Assembly (NCBI GenBank): GCA_008694505.1
Contig: VZDJ01001247.1
Location: 124,001-188,000 of the forward strand
Reading direction: 5' to 3'
DNA from: Cyanoderma ruficeps
Lineage: Eukaryota; Chordata; Aves; Passeriformes; Timaliidae
Length of the DNA: 64,000 bases
Shown here piece by piece: positions 36,940-48,100 of this stretch (position 1 is the first letter of the stretch; each line of letters opens with the position of its first letter). The notes below the pieces were generated by a model. That model saw only the letters and a list, made by a program, of their open reading frames with translations. It searched no databases and had not been told where the DNA came from. A program made the position numbers and the translations under genes.

Positions 36940-39900
36940 GAAGCAGCAGAAAAACCATGGGATCCAGAGACCACAAGCCCTGTTCCTGTGTCCTGAGCTG
37001 CTCAGGTTTAGGAGCTATACAGCCTGGGAGTGAATCTGAGCTCACGAAGAAGGAAGAGTAAAAAAAAGTTCAGTTTGAGTTTGTTGTTATTTCTCATTAT
37101 CCTTCTCCTTTGTTTCTTGGTAATAAATGAATTCTCCAGAGCTGTCTATCTTGTCCATGCTGGTGATGTGTGAGGGATATTTTTGTCCTTACCTTGCCCA
37201 CCAGCCTTTAATCATAGTTTTTCTCCACTGTCACATGGAGAAAGAGGGAATGATAAAGCATCTTGGTGGACACCAGATATCCAGGTCAGTCCAACTCAGG
37301 AGACCATACAGATTACTAAAACCCGGAAAACAGAGATATAAGGAAAAGGTAGAGATTTTATTAAAGACTTTTTTAACTTCACAAAAATGGATGACAACAT
37401 CTTTTCAAAATGTTATTCACCTGAATGAAGAGAATTTAGGGTTCATGGTCTGGCAGAGCTCGATCAACTTCACTTTATCTGTGTGGTGTATCTTGTTATT
37501 TCTGACACTCCCTTACAGCCATAAAGTCAAATGTGATGCAGGTGGGTTGTGCAACCGTGATGCCACCTGGCATTATTTCTGCATATATATCATGATATGA
37601 CTTTAACAAATGCAGCCCAGGAACCCTATTTGCAATTTTTCTTTCATCTGGCATTCTGCCTTACTGATGCAGGTTTCATTTGTTGCCTTTTATGAGTTCT
37701 ACTTTTCTCTTGTATCAACAGTGAATCTCCAAAGTTTTGAAATAATTCTTCCTTAGGTGTATTAACTTGACATTTTCCAAGACCAGTTTTCATTGTGTTA
37801 CTCCTTCCTGGCTCCCAGTATTACTATGTCCCTCTGCATTCTGTTTCCTTGTCCTTAGTTTTGTTGGCATGTAGGTGAGTGATCAAGGACCACAGTGTTC
37901 ACTTAACAGAGAGATGGAAGAGTTAACAGGTGCAGGTGGCATCTTCATCATCTTCATCTTCATCTTCATCTTCATCTTCATCAAGGTGCCTTCTCAAAAT
38001 CTCTTCTGAACTTAGGCCTAGATTAATACTGCTGTGTCTTTAAACCATATAACTCAATCTAGTTCTTTATCAGCAATTTTGCTATTTCTTGTGGTGTGTA
38101 GTTGATCTATGAAATTTTCACGTGTCCAACAAAACATACGTTCTGCTTTTCAGTTGCAAAATCATTTAATTTGCTAGTGAAAAACAAGTTCTTACAGGTG
38201 AACCATTTGTCCTTATAACAAACTCTTAAATGAACACTACAGTCTGACCAAGGCCAAGTAAAACTGACATAATTTTTCACTGTTCATGGTACTGGAAAGC
38301 TCATTTTTTCAGAAAGGAAATTTCAACTAAGGAAAAGGGAATGCAACTTTTATTCGTAAGTTCATCCAACAACTCTGATCAGTCTGTCTTTTGACAATGA
38401 AAAGGCACAAGAAGACAGGAACTCACCTAACTGGGTGATTACTGTACAGTTTGTAGGCAAACACTTCACCTGCCAGTGAGGCTGGGATTTTGTGCCTGTG
38501 CTCTGAGAAGAGACTCCAGTGAGATAACAGATGAGATGGCAGCAGGTGTAGGAGTTCCCATGAATAAAACAGAACCAGCAGCAAGAGAGGAGCAGAGCAG
38601 CTGGGCTCAGCTACTCCATGTTGTCGTTCTCTCCCTGCAAGATTGGTTCCATGGATATCTCATTGAAATTATTTGAGCTGGCTGGTTGGATTTTCCCCTA
38701 GAGTTGTCTGACAACTGATTTTCCCTTCCTAGAGACGTGTTTTGAGTTTACCATGGTACACTTAGAAAAATGGCTAGGTAAAGTCTTTACAAGTCTTGAG
38801 CAACTTGCTCAAGAGAAAATATAAAGTTATTTTCCTCTTCCTTTGTAGCCGCTGGAAGTACTGTGGTAGAATCAAATCTGCTGTGTGTACTGTGAATTTT
38901 TCTTTTTTTCTGTATGTGCCTTTGGCTCTTAGATGCCTTCACAGAATACTATAAAGGACCTCTGTTGGGTTAATTTTGTTTCTCACCAAAACACGTTATA
39001 TAAAAACAACTTCTCTGCAGGAGAGCCTGGTAGTAACATGGTAGAATCTTTCCATTTATGTTATGTACATTTATGTTATTATTGTAAACTCTTGTCAGCA
39101 AATTGGATGCTAATAGGCAGAGGAGGATCCACGAGCGCATGGCTAAATTCCTAACAAAGGCAAATCCAACCAGTGGGCTACACTGAACTGGTTTAGTAAC
39201 TAAAAACCAGATTTACTGTTTTGCTACAAACACAGATGCTGGTGCTTCATCATGAGTCCCTTTTACCCTGGGGTGAGAGAGAGGGGGATTCTTGTGAGTA
39301 GCAGCAGATGGCATTTCTGCCTATTTTAAAGCAGTCTCATTAAGAGACGCCGCTGAAAAAAACTGCACGGACTTCATTATTTTTTGGGTAATGTGTAAAT
39401 TTGGAGAGCATTATCAGCAGATTTAGTCATATTGTGAGAAAAAAAAAGTATGATTCGTGGTTATTTCCAAAATAAGGTGTCTCCTTTGCTCAATTCTCAC
39501 ACTGTAAAAAAAGCTACAAAAGAAAGACAAGCAATTCTGGACTTCTTTATGGAATTGCATAAAGTTACATTGCAAAGTTCATGCAAAATGTTTCAAGGAT
39601 CTTAATTGCAAAGAGGCCTGTAAAAGTTTGAAAATATAAACTGTTCTGAAATATCATGTTTTTCTCCTCCCCCTCCAAAAAAAAAAGATGAAATTTTAAT
39701 TTCAAATTAAATGAAAAGTTTCCAACCCAAATTTCAGCTCAGAACAGTGTTATTGGTTTTATTGTTTTCATCAGCCACCTGCCATGTACATAGTCCAAGT
39801 ACAAACAGGCAAGGACCAGTCCAGGGAATGTTCTGAGGCTGTAAGCGTTGGTCATTCCTGTTTCCTGTCTTGCTTAAGTAGGCAAGCAAAGAGCTGAGAG

Positions 39901-40349
39901 CTAAATAAAACAGGACTAAAAGCTCCTTATTTCCTCGTGGCTTACTTGCATGGAACAGCAAATGCCTGCTCCGGATAGAGCAGGTCAGATGGGTACTGTA
40001 TATCTGCATGTACTTCAGACATGGAGAACAACACAGACAGCTCTGTCAGGGATATAAACAAGCATTTTATGTTCCATTAGTCTCCCGGATTTTATTCTCA
40101 CTTTGTCCAAGAGAAGCAGGCTTTGATACCATACCTGCACTGAGTTATAACCCATTATACTGAGAAACCTGAGAAATAAATTTGCAGGCATTCACACATC
40201 CCTCAAAGCACTCGGCTCTGAGATGCTTCACTCAGCCTCACCTTGCCTGCAGAATCCATTAATTGACAAGCCTGCTGTAGCACAGGAGAGATCTAAGGTG
40301 CACACGCTGAAAGCAAGAGGGAGAGCTGAGGGTCTTTGGTGTCACTGTC
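36940..40349. other. Intergenic, one hexanucleotide repeat
   Basis: About 3.4 kb without recognised gene or transposable element. The 157-residue frame at 37127-37600 shows no family motif and no splice context. The repeat at 37938-37984 is listed separately. Confidence 0.5.
37938..37984. repeat. (TCTTCA)n microsatellite
   Basis: About seven tcttca/catctt units with one early imperfection. Confidence 0.9.
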
Positions 40350-40640
40350 AAGAGGATGGAGCAGGCTCTGCTCCATGGGGCCCAGCAATGGCACAAGAAG
40401 AACAGGCAGAAACTTGATGCTCAGGAGGTTTCACCTGAACAAGAGGAAGAATTTTCCAGTGCAGTGACTGAGCACTGAAAGAGACCAGGTAGGGGGTGAA
40501 GTCTTCCTCACTGGGGATATTCCAGAACCATCTGGACAATCCTGTGCCCTGTGCTCTGGGATGGCCCTGCTGGAGCAGGGAGGAGGGCTCAGGTGAGACA
40601 CTGTGGGCCTTTCCAGCCTTGTTTGTTGTGTGATTGTACA
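40350..40640 (+). mobile_element. CR1 LINE 3'-end fragment
   Basis: Contains 'gaggatggagcaggctc', 'aggaggtttcacctgaac', 'aggaagaattttccagtg', 'atctggacaatcctgtgc' and 'ctgctggagcagggaggagg', the order of CR1 in sense direction. Confidence 0.8.
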
Positions 40641-40924
40641 GACAATGAGACCTTCTAGCCTTGTGCTTGAAGGTCCCTCTCATGGGCTGCTGCTTCATGG
40701 GGTGCCCCACCCCAGCAGCAGAGTACATGCACATGACCCAGAGCTGGCAGCTGGGAAACCCAGAGCACATATTTTAACTTATTATTGACCACCTCATCTT
40801 TGAGCTGAACCTGACCTGTCCATCTGTTCATCTCTTCAAGTGAGGCAGAACTTTTTTTAACAGTAGTTAGAAAAGTAGTTGTATCTGTAGCAGCAGGAAT
40901 TTGTCTCGTAGAACCCTAGAACTG
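40641..40924. other. Intergenic spacer between two CR1 copies
   Basis: No feature recognised. Confidence 0.5.
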
Positions 40925-41330
40925 CAGAATCACAGAATCATAGAACCATAACATCACTGCATTACAGAATGACAGAACAGCCTGGGTTGGAAGGGAGTCA
41001 AAAGGATCATTCAGTTGAACCCCTGTCCCTGCACAGACACCCCAACAATCCCACCCTGTGCACCCCTGAGGGCATTGTCCGAACCCTCCTGGAGCTCTGG
41101 CAGCCTTGGGGCTGTGCCCATTCCCTGGGGAGCCTGGGCAGTGCCCAACACCCTCTGGGGCAAGAGGCTTTTCTTGATCTCCAACCTAAACCCACCCCAG
41201 ACACAGCTGCAGATGTTCCTTTCTGTCCTGTCATGTGGTCATGACAGAGAAGAGATCAGTGTCTCCCCCTCCTCTTCCCCTCATGAGGATATTGAAAAAC
41301 TCAGTCAGGTCTGACCTCAATCCATTATTC
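40925..41330 (-). mobile_element. CR1 LINE 3' part
   Basis: The plus strand starts with a short octamer array 'gaatcacagaatcatagaac', then 'cctgggttggaagggag', 'accccaacaatcccaccc', 'ctggagctctggcagccttg' and 'attgaaaaactcagtcagg', the reverse complement of CR1. The array and the body are well preserved. It faces the plus-strand CR1 at 40350. Confidence 0.85.
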
Positions 41331-43837
41331 ATCCATTATGTTGTATAATGTCCATTATACAACACCTCTGAATTGATGAATTTTTCAATGTACATGTTAT
41401 TTGTTTTGCAGCATTGTCTCACATCTGAGAACAAGTGCTTTAGCAATTTTTTGGCTTTTGAATTCTGATGGTCAAGATTGTCCAAGAAGCCAAAATCACT
41501 ACAGTTTCTCAGTTGAATTCTTCCCCTTTGCTGTCCAGAAACTTCATGTTCCACACTCAAGTACGTGAGCAGGAGAAACCTGCTTCACCTATGGCAGTGT
41601 CTGGGAGGTCTGTAGGGCCACAGAAATTAATGTTGTCCAAGATTAATGGGCCCTTCGGGTCTGTTTTGGGTTTTTTGATGCAAAACCTGTGGAAGCTGTT
41701 ATAAAGACTGCCAATGATTTTTGGCTTTCAGAACCGATCCAAGTCCAGTAATGATCACGTTTTCTGCATCTTGTTTATGTAATAAATGAGGGAGCTTTAT
41801 CCCTCTGAAATTAGTATGAGTTGAACAGTCATAACATTGTCTGAGTATCCATGAATGAATTTAAATGGGCATAGAAATAAACCTCTAGCTGCAACTGTAT
41901 TTCTTTGCAAACCTTGCAGATAACAAGTAAAAATAAGTCATTATTTTCTACTACAAAGAATCTTCATATACTCTTTAGCTAAATTAAAAAAAAATACAGA
42001 AAGAACTTTAAATAGTTTGGTCATCACAGAATCTAATTATTTTTCTTGTCATGTTTTTGAATTATTTTCTGTCACTAATGGAAGGATTGTGCTTTTCTTT
42101 CTAGTATCAAAAGTAGAGGTCCTACAAGGATGCAAAGGCAAAAAACCTCTAAATGATTTTCAATAAAGATTATACCTATGTTCTTTTTTTCCATTTTAAT
42201 TCTGTCTACCTGTGCTTTTCAACTCAGGAAAGTAAGCAGGACAAGACACAGGATGTCAAAATGTTATGTTTTCTAAATTAATTTTTCATATGATTTTTAT
42301 TAAAATTCCAGAAAAGTGTAATATATATATTTTATATAGAAAAACACAGCAACAAACAGCACCTTTTGGGCATCAGAGTGCCTTACCTCAGATTTATTAG
42401 TACTGAAGAAAGTTAACCTAAGATTCATATAAGCAAGTTCAGTCCCAAACTTTGTGGCTTCACCGAAGGTATGCCTGCGAAGACTTAATTACATTATCTG
42501 CTGATCCAGCCTGAAAACTTTCCTGAACTTTTTGTTCTTGAAGGAGTGGGTAAACATTTTTTCCTTCACCAACCTCTTCCTCCACCTCAGTCAGGGCCAA
42601 GCCCAAAAACTTGATCCATTAATTTTTTGCAGTAAGTTAATTGATGTGATGGTAAGGGTACAAAAGTGGGCAATTGCTCTTGACTTCGCCTCTTCTTATG
42701 CCTTCAGCTGTCATTGCTTGAGAAATTAAATGCCTAAAAGTCGAAGTGCCTATTTAAAACCAAGCCTACACAATGGCAGGGGATCCCCTTTTATTTAATC
42801 TGACACCAATCAGACATAAACCTCCTTCTGAATGCTGAATGGGAATACAGATGGAAGATTTTCCAAGCTTGGATATTTATCAGGAGATGGTCACTACAGC
42901 TTTGGCAGGGAAACATAATTTTCTATTGATTTAGGTAGAAACATAATTCCACTTTTAAAGCGGAGGGAAATTTATATGCATAGTCTAATAACTGAGGGTC
43001 CTATTTTGATCAAAGAGTAATGCAAATTATGAGAATTCATAGTCTGTGTCTCTCCCTCACCCTATTAGCATACATTAACATCTATTGATACATAAATAGA
43101 TCTCACTTATTAAAAGACTACTTTATGGTCTTATGGCATACATTTCATTTTTGTAGCAGATGGTGCTTTTTTGTTGCTGATGCTGATCACATTTGTTTTC
43201 TGGTAGGAAGTGCAACACTATCGACATGAGACTAAATTTAATATGTGAAAATAAAATCAATTCCTGAATTCTGCTTAGGGATTTTAAAGCCCCAGGAGAC
43301 CTGGCTTTGTCTGACAAGGTACAAACTCAGATTTTTTTTTTTTTTACAGTTATATTACCTAAAATGTTTAAGCACAGCTTTCATTTTAAAATCCCAACTT
43401 TTCTTTCCCTCACTATGCCTTTGTAAAGGCAAGCTGTCAGACAGAACCATTTTGGGTGTTCCACATTTTCCTTCAGATCTTCCCCCCAGCCACTTAAATG
43501 GTGTAGTTATTCCATAAATATAATAAGAGGTCAAACTTTTCTTTTTCCACTTGCGTGGGCAACATCTTAAGTCCAGAGGCCTCCCAGTGTCCCGACCACT
43601 AAGCTGTCTTCTGTGGACTGTGCCTGCATTTAGGTGTTTCAAACTCACACACTAGAAGAAGGGATAAACCAAAACTTCACATAAACCAGAAGATAACAAT
43701 TTACATTCAAGACGTTCAGGACAAGTCCAGAGAGTACCAATTTACCTGTGGAAAGTGAAGTCAGGTGACAGAAGTGCCTGGTGCCAGGGATCAGCTGCTA
43801 TAGATTGAATGCTTGCAGCTTCCTCTGCTGCTGAGGT
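41331..43837. other. Intergenic, no feature seen
   Basis: About 2.5 kb of AT-rich sequence with poly-T near 43331-43345. No gene or repeat family recognised. Confidence 0.5.
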
Positions 43838-44885
43838 TGTGTTTTGCAGGGGCGTCCTGCCCTGTGAGGGGATGAGCAGGGGGGCAGCCCCAGGGAAAGG
43901 GACTCGGGGATGCTGTGGATTATTGGGATAAGTGAGAGGTGGGACACTGAGAGTGTTAAGAGGATGATTTATTGCTCTTCATCAGTCTCGTGAGAGGGTG
44001 GAAACATCTTCACATCAGAAGTCAGAGGTCATGACATCTTTAGTTACAATGCGTTATATAGATTTATTAGCCAATAAACTGATGCCTTCAGTTTGTGCTT
44101 TCATGTTTTTCACACTCTGTGCTGCCATGGGGGGCAGTTCTGAGCCTCACATTCAGTGTCAGTCAGCTCTTCACAGAGCAGGGAGACAAAACAAATCCTT
44201 TTCCTGCTGAAGACCAAGGATGACTTTCAGGCCCAAAAGCACAAACAAGGGTGGCTGAAGGGAGGAACAAGAAGGATGGGACCTCACAACCTGGAGCTGT
44301 AATTGGACAATTAAACCCCAATATGCAAATGGACCAAAACTTATAGAAGTGTGAGACCTCATGACCCATTGTCCATTTTGTGACCATTCTTAGTCCACCT
44401 TGGGTGTAGCCCTGGTCAGGCCCTGTCCTGCCCAAGGTGTATCCTGGAGGCCTTTCAATAAATCCCTACTTTATTCTCTAGCTCTGTCCAGTCTCTGTTT
44501 CAGGTCAACCTTCCCAAGGCATCAAAACTACTGTCCCAAAGTTAGTTAGTGTTTTTACACCAATCATTAATTGTTTTGGTTTACAAGTTTTGCCACAGTG
44601 CAGATTTTCTTAACCAATCACATAAGGCCACACAAACCTACATTACTACACCTAGTAACTCCTTACTACCTTTATAACTACTTCTATTGCTAAACTTTAA
44701 AACTTTATAACTTTCCTCTACCTAGCTTGACATGTTTCTGCTTAAACTACAAATCCATATTCTTGCTTAGGTTGTCTAAATGTGGAAGTCTTTTCCAAGG
44801 TCTTATATCAAACCCTGCATTCATTTCTATGTCTGGGCCTGTAGGCACAAGGTTTTGGGAGTTTTCTGTGCCTTGATTTCCCACA
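43838..44885 (-). mobile_element. ERV LTR, minus orientation, split by a younger LTR
   Basis: In sense (minus) direction it runs from TGTGGGAAATCAAGG at the right end to GCAAAACACA at the left. After removal of the nested element (44080-44524) it is about 600 bp. On the minus strand a TATA-like 'ctatataac' (complement of 44054-44062) is followed by AATAAA (complement of 43968-43973) and a C-rich U5. The right border meets CR1 sequence exactly at 44886, which supports that end. I found no convincing target duplication. Confidence 0.7.
44080..44524 (+). mobile_element. Solo LTR, family C copy 2, nested in an older LTR
   Basis: A 445-bp element with the same 9-bp inverted ends as its partner (TGATGCCTT, AAGGCATCA). 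It is flanked by AAAC on both sides (44076-44079 and 44525-44528), a 4-bp target duplication. AATAAA lies at 44457-44462. Its flanks belong to a different LTR in the opposite orientation, so this insertion is younger than its host. About 95% identical by eye to 36497-36939. Confidence 0.9.
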
Positions 44886-45100
44886 GTGGATGAAAGGTTG
44901 AGCATGAGTCAGCAATGCAAACTCACAATCCAGAAAGCCAAAATTGTGTCCTGGGCTGATGTCCCAGTGTGGTGAGAATGAAAGGGGGGATTCTGCCCCT
45001 GTGCTCAGGTGAGACCCCACCTGCAGAGCTGCCCCATCCCTGGGGCACAGCAGGGGACAGATGCTGAGCTGCAGATTTCATCATGGGTACTTTCTGCATC
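44886..45100 (+). mobile_element. CR1 LINE ORF2 fragment (reverse transcriptase C-terminal region)
   Basis: Begins 'gtggatgaaaggttgagc' and continues 'catgagtcagcaatgc', 'tcctgggctgatgtcc' and 'tctgcccctgtgctcaggtg', the CR1 order near the end of ORF2 in sense direction. It starts abruptly at the end of the LTR, so the LTR probably inserted into or beside it. Confidence 0.75.
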
Positions 45101-48100
45101 ACCAAAGCGAAATCAAATCCATTGCAGGGAACACTTTTTGAACTTGTTAGCATGGATAAGTTATCTGCAAGATGGGATGATAAAATTATTTACTTCCTGA
45201 AGTCCTTTTATGGCACAACGTGCCTGTGTTCAGTAGCTAAGTGTTACTTTGAGTTGATGCACAACCTTTTTAACTCTGCAGCATGCAACAGCTATTCATC
45301 TATGTACTAATTCCATCCAAATTACTTCAATTTGCTGACTTCTACCATCATTTAAACTATTATATCTTTGTTTTTCGATTAGCTGTTATTGTATTAAATA
45401 CCCTACCTTACTCTGGGATGTGTCTTTCATTTTTAGGGAGTTTTCGAACCTATGTTTTTATCCAATGTTTACTTTGTGGATGCTTGCAGAGCCTGGTTTC
45501 TCATTCCTTATGAGGCATTTCCTTGTTTCCAATGCTAGTCTAAGAACTTTTTTTTTTTATTTTCCAGCTTCTCGTAGTCTTTATGTAATGTACTAAAAAA
45601 GAAAAGCAAATGAGGCTTTGCTCCTTCTCTGTGTGTGATTATCCACCTTTTCATTGATATATCACATTTCTAGAGACATAATAGATGCCAAAATGTTATT
45701 TACTTTCTTGCTGCTACCAGATGTTGTGCACATAGCTGATGTATCATCCTTAATCAATCCCAGATCTTGTTACTGCTCAGTTCTGTGAGTTAATATTTTT
45801 ATTTGTGCTGTAAAATTTACATTATGAGGTTCTGGTCTCCATGTCTGTTTTTCCTTTTGGGGGAACAACCACACCCCATCGAATCACACTGGAATTTAGG
45901 ATCGTGCCATAGGGATGCTTTGCAGGATAAATGTTTCCTTGCAGCTGTTTCTGCACTTCTGTCATCTTCCCATTCTTCTCTCCCTCTTTTTTTTCATTCA
46001 GGGAAATACAATGAGTCACTCCAGCTGATGCCTGGGAAATCTAACAGCTAGAGATGCTTGGGAATCTATTCCATATCCAGTGATAGAAAATACAGAATTT
46101 TATAACTGAAAGAAGGCCTCATTAGACCAAGTAGTGCCAGAGGCCAGAAGTCCATGATATATTTACCAGCCCAAAAAGTAGTGGGCAGGATTTACTGGAA
46201 AAAGCAGCCCCTCTGAAGTGCCTGTGTAGAGCATTCTGTGTCCTGGGTGGTTTAATGTTAAATTGCTACACTCGAGAGCTGTCACAATATCTGCGTTTCC
46301 CCTCCTCACAACGTATTTCTTACCTAGAAACAAACCATGCATTTCAGTAGCAGTCAATACATAGTGAACTCTCAACTTTAGCTCCCTGAATCCTGTGTTT
46401 AACACCTGTGAGCAGCTGCCCTGGCCATGACAGAATTGTTATCTTCGTTCCTAAAAAATTTTCAAACTTCCAGGTCCCAAACCCATGTGCTCGTTCCTCT
46501 GACTAAAGGGGTAGGCAGGAAGCAGCTCAAGCACAAAAATGGGGAAGCAAGTGAATCTTGCTGTTTGAATCACAGCCGATTTGTCCCTTGCCGAAGCACC
46601 TCCACCAGCAGCAGAAATCTTAATTTCCACTTGAGTTCCCACGGAACAAAACAAACCATTTAGGAACAGCATGTGAATTGGTGAGCTGTCGGGTCTCAAA
46701 GGGTGTTTTGTTTGCAAAACATCCATTTAGAACCTCATTACCCCAAATGAGCTCCACCTGCACTCCATTATAGCGGCTTTATTCTTCTGTTTTTTGAAGT
46801 GTAGGAAAAGTTCACCTTATCTAGAATCGAGTCTGTGAAACTGTAGGAAACGGTGTTGGATGGGCCAGTTTAAATTAAGGTTTAGCTCGGTGGATGAAAT
46901 ATGTAACAGGAGTAAAAAGGCTGCACGTGAAATACTGCATCGTTATAAGTAATAAGGTCAGAGGCATTTTTGCTGTCAAGTGTCTTCTGACCTTGCTTGG
47001 CTCTTAAGCTGTAGAGATTTTTGTAAGCTCAATGCATTATTCCATCTTTTTCCAGGAAACAAAAATACTTTGTCTCCTTCGTTTCATGAGAAACGGATTA
47101 ATTTCCTTTGTTTCCTTAAAAGAATCTGAGGAGAGTGACAGAGGTCACTGAAGAGAAAGACAGGAACCCCAAGGGGTGAGCGTGATTCTCTCTTCGAGCA
47201 GGTCATATTTATCCTAGAAGTTTTGAAATACAGAAAGTTGATATTTTCAGTTTTAACAAACAATTATTTAGCAAGAACCGTAAATTTTCCTCTTATTCCA
47301 CCCTATTTTCCAAACAGTTGTAGAGATGCTTGAGAGGCTGAAGCATTTTCGCTTGTGCCTTGTCCTCCCATTAGGTGTTTTCCTCCCAGATTTTCTTCCA
47401 ACCAGTTGTTCAGACCCTCACCACTGTTCTATTGTTCTGCCTGGAGGGTATTCTTATCTTTCAGTTTTCCACTTGTTTCTTACCCTTGGGATATTTGTCC
47501 TTTCACTAGGCCTGCTGCAGTGTTTTAGTCCTGAAACGTGGCTCTGCTGAAAGGTCCAGAACAGCACCTACACCCTGCTAGGCTGAAGTGTTACCTCTTC
47601 TGGAGGGTTTTTCAGTGTGTTTATCATGTTTTCTTCCAAATCATAAAGAAATGTTTTGATCTATTTTCATACAGCCCCAGTGACTCTCCAGCTGCCAACT
47701 AATTAATTATTCTCAGATCATAAAGTCGTGCAGAAACATCTCCCAGATCATTCTTCCTGGTAGTTTAGTCAGAGGCAGTACATTCCCAGTAAGGTATTTT
47801 AGTCTTGGAGAAATAAACATTATATGGGAGCCAGCATCACCATCATGACACAGGATTCCTGTGCAGCTCAACTTGAATGTAATCAAATCTTGGCTTGTGT
47901 AAGCCAAGGAAAGAGGCTGTTCTCAGAGACCCTGTGCAGGCTCTGGCTAGTCAGCTTGATAACTACTTTTCATTATTAATAAGAATATTTGAACTGTTTT
48001 CATTAAATGTGCAGTCATACCCAATTTTTAGAATCTTCCAGAGCAGAAGAAATGAAACTTTTGTTCATCCAAATGCAGCTTTGCCTCTACTTTACTAATA

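Noticed and set aside
37127..37600. 157-residue open frame on the plus strand
   Set aside because: No motif, splice context, promoter or poly(A) signal supports it. Length alone is not enough in 64 kb searched in six frames.
36497..44524. A full-length provirus bounded by the two family C LTRs
   Set aside because: Flanking duplications differ for each LTR, there is no primer-binding site after the first, and the interior has CR1 copies and no retroviral coding remnants that I could see.
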